Assembly: GCF_040939125.1 (NCBI RefSeq)
Contig: NZ_CP162495.1
Coordinates: 186,001-250,000, forward strand
From: Clostridium sp. BJN0013
Lineage (GTDB): Bacteria; Bacillota; Clostridia; Clostridiales; Clostridiaceae
Reading direction: 5' to 3'
Length of the DNA stretch: 64,000 nt
Shown: one piece after another, positions 47,870-55,961 of the stretch
Numbering within the stretch: the stretch's first letter is position 1
How the letters are laid out: every line of letters begins with the position of its first letter
Notes under the pieces: generated by a model
Told to the model about the DNA's origin: nothing
Databases searched by the model: none
What the model saw: the letters and a program-made list of their open reading frames with translations, nothing else
Translations under genes and position numbers: made by a program

Positions 47870-49168
47870 TTGGCACAAAAAAAGAGTTATAGTAGATACT
47901 TTATAATATTACAAGAAGATGAAAAAGGATACTCTTTAGCTTCTGACAAGATTGCTTCAGGATATGCAAAATTGGAAACAAAAAATGATAAGTGTAAAAT
48001 ATCTTACTATGTACAGAATTTAAAGAAAGAAAAAACCCCTTATTATATGATGCTAATATGTAATAAAAAAGGTATAAAAAATATAATTAAAATTGGTGAA
48101 ATGAACATAGATGATTATGGAAGAGCAGATACATGTTATGAATATCCCATAAATGATGTAGCAGGAAGTGGCATAGCTATGGATAAGGTATCAGGAGCTG
48201 CTATAGTTAGGATATTGGATAATAATATAATACCTGTAATGAGTGGGTTCTCAAGTACTGAAATACCGAATTGGAGATCTTTTACAGTAATAGAAGACAG
48301 GGGTGATGAAGCAAAGGACGATATAAAAGAAGATGAAAGTAAAATAAGTGAAAATGAAATAGTAGAACAAGAAGTGGAAAAGAAAGAAAAAAGCATATTT
48401 GATAAATATGAAGACAGTATAGAAAAAGCTAAAAGTGATAGAGAAAAAACTGAAGTTGAAAAAGATAATGAAGAAGACAAGCAATTTATAGAGGAAATAG
48501 AGAATGAACAAAGTCAGGAAGATGACCAAAAAAGTAAAGAAGTTTTTGTAGATAAAAAAGAAGAACCAATATCAGATGATGTATTTGAATCAAAAATTAG
48601 AGAAGATCTTCAGGAGGAGAATGTAACTCTAGAAGAAGAACTAGAAGAAGAGGATTCTCTCTATATAGATAATTTTGCAGAAAAGCACTGTGAAAAGTCA
48701 AAAGCAAGTGATCATAAGTGTGAGGATAGATGTATGAATGGAAATTATCGAAGAAACTCACAGGGGAATTTTTTTAATAAACTTGTGTATGGCTTTAAGG
48801 AGATAAAGAATTTAAATAAGGAATTAAAAAGATGCAAATGGTATAAGGTACCTGCAAATTCTATAGAAGACATGTATAATATGGATGATTATAGTAGATA
48901 TGCCTTAGTTTACTATCCTATGATAGGATACTATCCTTATATAAAGAAACATCTTCATTATTTGACGGGATATAAATTTGATAAGAATAATAAAGTAAAA
49001 TATTTAATATATGGTATACCAGGCACTAACAGTAAGAAGGATCAGCCATATGGAGGTAAGTCAGGATTTGTTACATGGATACCTAAGGAAGGTAAAGATA
49101 AAATGGGATACTGGTTAATGTTCTATGATTTTAAGACAAATACCATAGTCATACCAGTGAAAAAGTGA
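47870..49168 (+). CDS. Uncharacterised clostridial protein with long acidic middle region
   Basis: 432 residues, TTG 47870 after ATGGAGGTATAGAAG. Residues about 1-145 form a beta-rich globular domain (YSRYFIILQEDEKGYSLASD, GYAKLETKNDKCKI). Residues about 155-280 are a low-complexity, highly acidic Glu/Lys/Asp-rich segment. The C-terminus (about 310-432) is another globular domain with WYKVPANSIEDMY and YLIYGIPGTNSKKDQPYGG. I do not recognise the family with certainty; the fold pattern recalls clostridial spore-associated proteins, but that is inference. Four nt precede the next gene, so they form an operon. Confidence 0.6.
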   Translation: MAQKKSYSRYFIILQEDEKGYSLASDKIASGYAKLETKNDKCKISYYVQNLKKEKTPYYMMLICNKKGIKNIIKIGEMNIDDYGRADTCYEYPINDVAGSGIAMDKVSGAAIVRILDNNIIPVMSGFSSTEIPNWRSFTVIEDRGDEAKDDIKEDESKISENEIVEQEVEKKEKSIFDKYEDSIEKAKSDREKTEVEKDNEEDKQFIEEIENEQSQEDDQKSKEVFVDKKEEPISDDVFESKIREDLQEENVTLEEELEEEDSLYIDNFAEKHCEKSKASDHKCEDRCMNGNYRRNSQGNFFNKLVYGFKEIKNLNKELKRCKWYKVPANSIEDMYNMDDYSRYALVYYPMIGYYPYIKKHLHYLTGYKFDKNNKVKYLIYGIPGTNSKKDQPYGGKSGFVTWIPKEGKDKMGYWLMFYDFKTNTIVIPVKK

Positions 49169-49172
49169 AATT

Positions 49173-49769
49173 ATGACACCTATTATTAAATCAATAGTAA
49201 TAAATAAGAGAAAACTTGGAGTTACCATAATTATAATAGGTCTTATGATAATACTTTTAGGACTTGAAAAAAATTTTGATATGAAATTAAAATTTACAGC
49301 TCTTATGCAAAATAATATAAAATATTTAACTCAGTATGAAGGAATGGAAAGTAAATTAAAGTATAAACTGCCTTCCAAGTGGTCTTCTAAGAATCAAGAT
49401 ATATTTGGAAATGAAATATTATACCATAGTGATTTTAAAAGTGAAGATAATAAAATAAGAGGATTTGTTGAAGTATGGAATTTAGATGGAAGCTTAAAAT
49501 CATTTTTACAAAATAGTAAAATTATATCTCAAAAACAGAATTTATATAAGAAGTATCACATAAATGAGATTGAGATTAACGGAAGTAGTGGATACTTAGT
49601 TGAATATACTATTACAAAAGAAGTAGGAGATAGTTATAAAGGTATGGAGTATTTTTTAAAAAAAGGAACTCAATTTTGTAGATTTTCTTTTTTTGTAAAT
49701 GAATCAGATTTTAAAGAGAATATGCCAACTATATTTGAAACTATTGTTAAAACATTAGAGTATAAATAG
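49173..49769 (+). CDS. Membrane-anchored hypothetical protein, PsbP/DcrB-like
   Basis: 198 residues with an N-terminal anchor (about 15-30, LGVTIIIIGLMIILLGL) and a beta-rich extracytoplasmic domain. The motif pattern KLPSKWSSK ... FVEVWNLDGSL ... GYLVEYTITK ... FSFFVNESDF resembles PsbP/DcrB-like lipoproteins in clostridia. Function unknown. Operon with the preceding gene; ends at a terminator. Confidence 0.55.
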   Translation: MTPIIKSIVINKRKLGVTIIIIGLMIILLGLEKNFDMKLKFTALMQNNIKYLTQYEGMESKLKYKLPSKWSSKNQDIFGNEILYHSDFKSEDNKIRGFVEVWNLDGSLKSFLQNSKIISQKQNLYKKYHINEIEINGSSGYLVEYTITKEVGDSYKGMEYFLKKGTQFCRFSFFVNESDFKENMPTIFETIVKTLEYK

Positions 49770-49787
49770 AGATGTGTATAATTTCTT

Positions 49788-49825
49788 CCCTTTCAGTTTA
49801 TCATTATGGAAGGGGATTTTTTATA
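49788..49825 (+). terminator. Terminator after membrane protein gene
   Basis: CCCTTTC pairs with GGAAGGG, followed by GATTTTTT. Confidence 0.7.
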
Positions 49826-49859
49826 TTTAAATATGATATAATTATTTAGAGACTTTTTA

Positions 49860-50009
49860 ATTAAGTGATTCTTATATTCAGATGGAGTTTGTTATAGAGA
49901 GATGCTTTTCTCCATCTGAACCTTAGAAGAACTTATAAAGGCGTGTAGCAGTGTTTATACCTTACTTTGAAAAAATGGAGGTGTTAGCTAATTGCCGTAT
50001 TGGGATAAA
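49860..50009 (+). repeat. Dispersed hairpin element, short form, copy 7
   Basis: Head ATTAAGTGATTCTTATATTC, arms AGATGGAG and CTCCATCT with a TTTGTTATAGAGAGATGCTTT loop, then CTTAGAAGAACTTATAAAGG, GTGTAGCAGTGTTTATACC and GTTAGCTAATTGCC, ending GGGATAAA. It lies after a terminator and before the lipoprotein gene, sense with both. Confidence 0.8.
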
Positions 50010-50092
50010 TAAGGAGAAAAAATTATAACTGTGTAAATAAAAATTAGTTTATGGAATGGATTTATAACGTTGTTATATAGTAGGTGAAGGTA

Positions 50093-50932
50093 ATGGATGG
50101 GGTTATAAAAAAAAGAATCAATATATTTTTTATATTAATTGTTTTAATAGGAGTATTTCTATTGTGTGGATGTAATAAATTAGATGAGTTAAAGGTTAAA
50201 ACGGGGTTAAAGAATTCTGATTTTGAATATATAAAGCAAGGTAAAGTAGAAGAAATAATTATTCAAAGTACCAGAGATCAAGGATTTAAATTTGTAGTTA
50301 CTGACCAAGATACTATTAAGGATCTATATGATATGTTGGCTTCAGCTAAAAAAGTATCTAAAAAATCTTCTCTGCAACCAGATTATACATTAGAAATAAA
50401 GGAAACGAATAATAAGGTTCATAAATTTTCTTATATAGCAGGACTTGATAAGGATGAAGCAGGAAATCTCTATAATGGAAAACAAATATACATAGTATCA
50501 AAGAGAATAGATAATGATATGATAAACAGTTTTTGGAATATAAGAATGCCTCCGAGTAATTTTAAAGAGGTATATTATGGAGCTATAATAGAAACATTAA
50601 ATAAATATTTTAAGGATAAGGATAAAAAAATTGGAATAAACTTTAATGATGATATAGATGCAGCAAGATTTATATTGTCTACAGACTTAGAGGAATTTAA
50701 ATCCGAGCTTATTGATGAATTTAAGAATGCTAATATTGGAAATAATGATAAGGAAAAATATGATATATGGGTTACAGTAAAAACTGAAGGATATAAGACT
50801 ACGTTGTATAAAGCTACTGTTAAATTTTGGGATGTAAAAAAGAGAAGTGAGAAAATTTACTATATAAAGGATGTTTATGAAAATGGAAGATGGAATGTTA
50901 CCATATCTGAAGATAAACTAGAAGGATTTTAA
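50093..50932 (+). CDS. Lipoprotein of unknown function
   Basis: 279 residues from ATG 50093 (AGGTGAAGG upstream); an in-frame GTG nine bases earlier lies within the ribosome-binding site. A lipobox LLCGC follows the signal helix IFFILIVLIGVFL, so it is lipid-anchored outside the membrane. The mature part is mixed alpha/beta with no recognised domain. Terminal WNVTISEDKLEGF. No neighbours explain its role. Confidence 0.65.
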   Translation: MDGVIKKRINIFFILIVLIGVFLLCGCNKLDELKVKTGLKNSDFEYIKQGKVEEIIIQSTRDQGFKFVVTDQDTIKDLYDMLASAKKVSKKSSLQPDYTLEIKETNNKVHKFSYIAGLDKDEAGNLYNGKQIYIVSKRIDNDMINSFWNIRMPPSNFKEVYYGAIIETLNKYFKDKDKKIGINFNDDIDAARFILSTDLEEFKSELIDEFKNANIGNNDKEKYDIWVTVKTEGYKTTLYKATVKFWDVKKRSEKIYYIKDVYENGRWNVTISEDKLEGF

Positions 50933-51094
50933 AATAATTTTAATTCATCTATAATAAATCATGTTTTTGAGAATACTAAAATAGGCTTTCTTAGATATAG
51001 AAAGTATAATTTATAATTCCATGATTATGGATGAAAGGGGTGAAAATCCCATTATATATTGATTGTATTATAATTAATGTATAGGGATAATATT

Positions 51095-51283
51095 ATGAAA
51101 GCAGCAGTTGATAAAGGTACCTGTATAAGTTGTGGATTATGTCCAGAGGTATGTCCAGATGTATTTGATATGGATGGTGATGGGAAAGCAGTAGCTACAG
51201 TAAATGAAGTACCGAAAACATCTCAGGATTCTGCTAAAGAAGCGGCAGATGGCTGTCCTGTTTCTGCTATTACAGTAGAATAA
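51095..51283 (+). CDS. Single-cluster [4Fe-4S] ferredoxin
   Basis: 62 residues from ATG 51095 (AGGGATAATATT upstream). CISCGLCPEVCPDVF and DGCPVSAI give CxxCxxCx3CP plus a distant Cys, the monocluster type found in Thermotoga and many clostridia. Electron carrier; partner unknown. Confidence 0.9.
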   Translation: MKAAVDKGTCISCGLCPEVCPDVFDMDGDGKAVATVNEVPKTSQDSAKEAADGCPVSAITVE

Positions 51284-51399
51284 GTTATTGTAAAATTAAA
51301 TAATAGACTGTGTATAAATTTATTAAAGAATATTTAAATTAGTATTTTTTAAGATAGTTTGTGCACAGTTTTTTGTTGTTTCCTATTTTTATAATATAT

Positions 51400-51585
51400 T
51401 CATAGGATAGGATATATATCATTTAGTTTATCACCCAAAGTAGGTGAGGAATTAGGAGTTATGTTTACTCTATCACCTATTTTTGAATTTGAAGGTAGAT
51501 GAGTAATGTTTACATCTTTAGTAGTTCCATCTTGAAAACTTACAAGAGCATGAGAAATATTCATATCAATTATTTCTCCAATCAT
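51400..51585 (-). CDS. Small conserved-looking protein
   Basis: 61 residues from ATG 51585, after GAGGAGGAAATATTTT; an in-frame TTG at 51603 lies before that site. The sequence reads MIGEIIDMNISHALVSFQDG then TTKDVNITHLPSNSKIGDRV, a compact beta-barrel-like pattern (S1/OB-like or SH3-like). Function unknown. Confidence 0.55.
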   Translation of the reverse strand: MIGEIIDMNISHALVSFQDGTTKDVNITHLPSNSKIGDRVNITPNSSPTLGDKLNDIYPIL

Positions 51586-51775
51586 AAAATATTTCCTCCT
51601 CAAAATTTAATTTATATATTCTATTTAATGTTAACTATATATTTAATTATTATTCATATTTTACTATATGATACATAATAAAATATCAAGTACCATTTAG
51701 GGATAATAATTAAAAGAAATGGAAGAAATATAACTTAGAGAGTTTGTTAAATTGTGATAAAGCTAAATTCTAAAA

Positions 51776-51833
51776 TTGATATTTTAAATTTTACATAGTA
51801 TAATAAACAAGATATATACACAATATATAGTAG
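51776..51833 (+). promoter_or_regulatory. nrdD promoter with possible NrdR box
   Basis: TTGATA (51776-51781), 17-base spacer, TATAAT (51799-51804). ACACAATATATAGTAG (51818-51833) resembles the NrdR box ACACTATATATAGTGT with three differences and lies at the start of the transcript. A second box at the usual spacing was not found. Confidence 0.6.
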
Positions 51834-51849
51834 TTGGGAGGTATAGTGT

Positions 51850-53955
51850 ATGCTACATGTTGTGAAAAGGGATGGTAGAAAAGTAGGATTTAATTCTATA
51901 AAAATAACTAATGCCATAAAAAGTGCATCAGAAGAAATTGGTTATGAATTAAAAGAGAGTGACTTTATAGATTTGACTCAAAAAGTAATAAAGGAAATAG
52001 AAAAGCTTAATGTAAAAGAAATAGAAGTAGAAGAAATACAAAATATAGTTGAAAAAATTCTTTTAAAAAATGGCCATAGAGAAATAGGATTGGTATATTC
52101 AAATTATAGGAATGAAAGAACTAAAATAAGAGATATAAAATCAGATCTTATGAAAGTTATTGATAAGATAGGTATAGAGACAGATAGAGACAATGCTAAT
52201 GTAGGAAATAATTTTAGTTCTAAACTACTTAGAATAGCCAGTGAATCAAACAAATGGCATAATTTAGGTGCTATGCCAAAATACTTAGCAAAAGCTCATG
52301 AAAATGGAGACATATACTATCATGACTTAGATAGTTATAATCTAACTATTAACTGCCTTCATATACCAACTAAAGAGATGCTTTTACATGGATTCAATAC
52401 AGGGTATGGTAATATTAGAACTCCAAAGAGAATAGAATCTGCAGCGGAACTTTCCTGTATATTATTGCAATCATCTCAAAATGATATGTTTGGTGGACAG
52501 TCTCATCCCGATTTTGATAATGATATGGCTGTTTTTGTGGAACCTACAAGAAAGGAAATAATACAGTATCTCAGGGAAGTAGGGGTAGAAGAGCATAGGC
52601 TAAAGGAGATTTCGGAAAAAAGATTAAGAAAAAATGTAGAGCAGGCTATGCAGGGAATAATTTATAATTTAAATACTATGCATTCAAGAGCAGGTTCACA
52701 AGTGCCTTTTAGTTCAATAAATTTAGGCATACCAAGATCTAAAGATGCAGCTTTAGTATGTGAGGTATTTTTAACTGAATATGAAAAAGGATTGGGAAAA
52801 GGAGAACAGCCTATATTTCCCAACATAATATTTAGAGTTAAAAAGGGAGTAAATAAAGATCAGTATGATCCTTATTATTATCTGTTTAAAATTGCATGTA
52901 GGGTAGCTTCAAAGAGAATGAATCCTACTTTTATGAATTTGGATGCTGATTTTAATAAGATGTATTATGATAAAGGTGTAATACCAGCTACTATGGGATG
53001 TAGAACTTATGTTTGTTCAAATGTAAATGGAGAACCAGGAACAAAAGGAAGAGGAAATATAGCACCGGTAACAATCAATTTACCTCGATTGGGGATTATG
53101 GCTAAAAAAAATGTGGATAGGTTTTTTGAGTTATTAGATAATAAGTTGAATTTAGCTAAAGAATCTTTAATGCACAGATATGATATTTTAAAAAGGTTAA
53201 AAGTTAAGGACTTACCTTTTGTAGTAGGTCAGGGGCTTATGAAAGGTTCTGAAGATTTAAAATTAGATGATTCTATAGAGCCTGTATTGAAGCAGGGTAC
53301 CTGGGCTATAGGATTTATCGGACTTGCAGAGACGTTAATTGCACTAACGGGAAAACATCATGGTGAGGATGAAAATTCAAGAGAACTTGGGGTAAAGATA
53401 ATTTCTTATATCAGGAAATATACAGACAAATTTATAGAACAAACTCATTTGAACTGGAGTTGTTATGCTACACCTGCAGAGGGTTTAAGTGGGAAGTTCA
53501 TATTACAGGATAAAAAAATATTTGGAGAAATACCAGGTGTAACAGATAAAGATTATTACACTAATTCTTATCATATACCTGTAGGATTTCCAATATCTAT
53601 AAAAGATAAGATAGATATTGAAGCTCCTTATCATAAAATTTGTAATGGTGGACATATAAGTTATATAGAAATAGATGATTATCCATCGGAAGAAATTATT
53701 AGGGATATAATCAATTATGCCTATGATAATACAAATATATCCTATATGGGAATAAATTTTCATATAAGATATTGCAGGGAATGTGGTACTTATTTACATG
53801 GGGAAAATAGATGTCCTCACTGTGGTAGTAGTAACATACAGGGCATATCTAGGGTAACTGGATATTTATCCTTAGATGAAAGATTTGGGGAAGGAAAAAC
53901 GGCAGAAAGAAAGGACAGAATAGCACAAGGTAGTAATAAAATAGTATATTATTAA
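51850..53955 (+). CDS. nrdD: Anaerobic ribonucleoside-triphosphate reductase
   Basis: 701 residues. N-terminal ATP-cone (about 1-90: VVKRDGRKVGFNSIKITNAI). The barrel contains NPTFMNLDADFNKMYYDKG, MGCRTYVCSN and GRGNIAPVTINLPRLG. Near the C-terminus, CRECGTYLHGENRCPHCGSS binds zinc, and ISRVTGYLS carries the glycyl-radical Gly. Reduces NTPs to dNTPs anaerobically, activated by NrdG downstream. Starts at ATG after GGGAGGTATAGTGT. Confidence 0.95.
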   Translation: MLHVVKRDGRKVGFNSIKITNAIKSASEEIGYELKESDFIDLTQKVIKEIEKLNVKEIEVEEIQNIVEKILLKNGHREIGLVYSNYRNERTKIRDIKSDLMKVIDKIGIETDRDNANVGNNFSSKLLRIASESNKWHNLGAMPKYLAKAHENGDIYYHDLDSYNLTINCLHIPTKEMLLHGFNTGYGNIRTPKRIESAAELSCILLQSSQNDMFGGQSHPDFDNDMAVFVEPTRKEIIQYLREVGVEEHRLKEISEKRLRKNVEQAMQGIIYNLNTMHSRAGSQVPFSSINLGIPRSKDAALVCEVFLTEYEKGLGKGEQPIFPNIIFRVKKGVNKDQYDPYYYLFKIACRVASKRMNPTFMNLDADFNKMYYDKGVIPATMGCRTYVCSNVNGEPGTKGRGNIAPVTINLPRLGIMAKKNVDRFFELLDNKLNLAKESLMHRYDILKRLKVKDLPFVVGQGLMKGSEDLKLDDSIEPVLKQGTWAIGFIGLAETLIALTGKHHGEDENSRELGVKIISYIRKYTDKFIEQTHLNWSCYATPAEGLSGKFILQDKKIFGEIPGVTDKDYYTNSYHIPVGFPISIKDKIDIEAPYHKICNGGHISYIEIDDYPSEEIIRDIINYAYDNTNISYMGINFHIRYCRECGTYLHGENRCPHCGSSNIQGISRVTGYLSLDERFGEGKTAERKDRIAQGSNKIVYY

Positions 53956-53981
53956 ATCAATATATTGGAAAAGATAAATTT

Positions 53982-54048
53982 GTCTATTTTACGTAATGAT
54001 TTTTACAGGAAATTCTGTGTATATGTAAAAACATTAAGTAAAATAGAC
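53982..54048. repeat. Long hairpin between nrdD and nrdG
   Basis: GTCTATTTTACGTAATGATT-TTTACA pairs with TGTAAAAAC-ATTAAGTAAAATAGAC, about 26 bp with one or two mismatches and a 15-base loop. Sits 27 nt after nrdD and 64 nt before nrdG. Confidence 0.7.
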
Positions 54049-54111
54049 CGGGTTTTAGTTCATTATTTACTTAATTTATTTAATATATTTTAATAAGGAA
54101 GTGGAATAATA

Positions 54112-54636
54112 ATGAATAATAAGGTTAGATTAGCAGGTATTGCCTATGAAAGTCTTGTAAATGGACCTGGCATGAGGAGAGTATTTTTTGCACAAGGATG
54201 CAGACATAACTGCAAGGGATGTTTTAATCCATCTACCCATTGTTTTAATGGAGGAGAATTAAAAGATATAAATGTTTTAATCCATGATGTGAAGGTTAAT
54301 CCTCTTATAAAGGGAGTTACCTTCTCGGGTGGTGATCCTTTTGAACAGGCAGAAGCTTTTGCATATATGGCCCATAAGATTAAAAAATTAAATTTAAATA
54401 TATGGTGTTATACAGGATATACATTTGAATATATATTAAATAGTAAAGGTAACAAGTCATGGCAAGAGCTATTAAGAAATATAGATGTATTGGTAGATGG
54501 AAAATTTGAAGAAGATAAAAAAGATGATAGATTGAAATTTAAGGGTTCTAAAAATCAAAGAATTATTGATGTGAAGAAAAGTTTACAATATGGCAATACT
54601 ATAATTAAGAACTTTAAGTTGAAAGATTATAGATAA
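54112..54636 (+). CDS. nrdG: Anaerobic ribonucleotide reductase-activating protein
   Basis: 174 residues. Radical-SAM cluster motif CRHNCKGCF (CxxxCxxC) within FFAQGCRHNCKGCFNPSTH, the GVTFSGGDPFEQ motif binding SAM, and NIWCYTGYTFEYI. It installs the glycyl radical on NrdD. ATG after AAGGAAGTGGAATAATA. Confidence 0.95.
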   Translation: MNNKVRLAGIAYESLVNGPGMRRVFFAQGCRHNCKGCFNPSTHCFNGGELKDINVLIHDVKVNPLIKGVTFSGGDPFEQAEAFAYMAHKIKKLNLNIWCYTGYTFEYILNSKGNKSWQELLRNIDVLVDGKFEEDKKDDRLKFKGSKNQRIIDVKKSLQYGNTIIKNFKLKDYR

Positions 54637-54670
54637 ATATAATATAATATTTCATAATGAGGTGGTATTT

Positions 54671-55036
54671 TTGAAGGATGATTTGAAGATTGAAGTTTGT
54701 TCCTGCACTGAAATTAATAAACAAAATATAGAATATGTGAAAGAAAATATGTTAAGTGAAAAAACTTTTATGAAATTATCAGAGCTTTTTAAAATATTAG
54801 GTGATTATACAAGGATTAAAATAATATATTCTTTATTTAAAAAAGAGCTATGTGTATGTGATATAGCAGAAGTAGTTCAAATGAGTCAATCTGCTATATC
54901 ACATCAATTGAGAATTTTAAAAGCTGCCAGGCTGGTTAAGTTTAGAAGAGAAGGAAAATCTGTTTATTATTCTTTGGATGATGAACATATAGATAGATTA
55001 TTTAATGCAGGACTAGAACATGTGGAACACAATTAA
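54671..55036 (+). CDS. ArsR/SmtB-family metalloregulator
   Basis: 121 residues from TTG 54671, six bases after GAGGTG; the GTG nine bases earlier lies within that site. Winged helix: LSELFKILGDYTRIKIIYSL, ELCVCDIAEVVQMSQSAISH, the wing RREGKSVYYSLDDEHI. ELCVCD is the metal-sensing alpha-3 motif of the CadC/ArsR type and CSC lies near the N-terminus, suggesting a CadC-like Cd/Pb/Zn sensor. No transporter gene is adjacent. Confidence 0.9.
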   Translation: MKDDLKIEVCSCTEINKQNIEYVKENMLSEKTFMKLSELFKILGDYTRIKIIYSLFKKELCVCDIAEVVQMSQSAISHQLRILKAARLVKFRREGKSVYYSLDDEHIDRLFNAGLEHVEHN

Positions 55037-55071
55037 GATTTCTAAAGATTTAAAATAATTTTTAGAAATCT
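55036..55071. terminator. Terminator after the ArsR gene
   Basis: AGATTTCTAAA (55036-55046) pairs with TTTAGAAATCT (55061-55071), then TTTC. Confidence 0.75.
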
Positions 55072-55102
55072 TTTCATTTAAAATATAGATATGTTTTGTA
55101 TT

Positions 55103-55735
55103 TTAAATGAAATCAAGTACAGTAACCACATTATAATGAGATAATTTATTTTCTATAATTAAGGTATTACTTTTAATTCTCTTTCCGTTTTTCATATATT
55201 TAAGAAATTGATCTAATCCTTCCAACTCAAAGGTTAAATGAGAGGTTTTATAATGCATGGGAATTACTATGTGGCTGTTGATAGCTTTAGCTAACTTGGC
55301 AGCTTCCCTGCCGTCTATAGTAAAATTACCTCCTATAGGAATTAGAAGTACATCAACATTACCTAATTCTTTTAATTCATTCTCAGTCAATATATAACCT
55401 ATATCTCCCAAGTGACATATTCTATAACCATCCATTTCTATAATGAATATTATATTCTTTCCTCTTTTAGCACCCTGTACTTTGTCATGATAAGAAGGTA
55501 TACCTGTAATATTTACTCCAAATAAATTATAGGAACCTACACTATTTATAAGATGTTTATATTTTATTTTTTCAGTATAGCAGTGATCAAAATGATTGTG
55601 ACTTGTAGTAATTATATCAACTTTCCCTTGAAAAGTATTATATCCAACAGTTTCGTCGAAGGGATCTGTCAAAAGTTTGTTTCCTTTTGAATCTTTTAAT
55701 AAAAAACAAGAATGGGCTATCCATTTTATTTCCAT
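55103..55735 (-). CDS. MBL-fold metal-dependent hydrolase (UPF0173-like)
   Basis: 210 residues. WIAHSCFLL, TSHNHFDHCYTEKI (HxHxDH metal motif), GIPSYHD, ICHLGDIGYILTENEL and HIVIPMHYKT, all diagnostic of the L-ascorbate-6-phosphate lactonase-like/UPF0173 metallo-hydrolase group. Substrate unknown. Single gene. Confidence 0.88.
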   Translation of the reverse strand: MEIKWIAHSCFLLKDSKGNKLLTDPFDETVGYNTFQGKVDIITTSHNHFDHCYTEKIKYKHLINSVGSYNLFGVNITGIPSYHDKVQGAKRGKNIIFIIEMDGYRICHLGDIGYILTENELKELGNVDVLLIPIGGNFTIDGREAAKLAKAINSHIVIPMHYKTSHLTFELEGLDQFLKYMKNGKRIKSNTLIIENKLSHYNVVTVLDFI

Positions 55736-55961
55736 GAGAGTATTTCCTTTCTTTATATATATTTTTCCTGAAGAGGAATTATGGCAATTAGTGTAAAAAA
55801 TAAACCACTAAAGTTAATATTTAAATATAGTTAACTTTATTTATAAAAATCTATAAAATTAACCTTTTTTATATTATAATAGTATATGTTACATGTAAAA
55901 TTTTATAGATGTAAGTTTTTAAATTTTATTATCTAGAAATTTATGATAAGGAGGTGATTAT

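Noticed and set aside
21657-49999. Calling the dispersed element an IscB omega-RNA (HEARO) or TnpB guide RNA
   Set aside because: Size and hairpin content invite the comparison, but I cannot match a consensus from memory and there is no IscB or TnpB gene in the window. Left as a hypothesis only.
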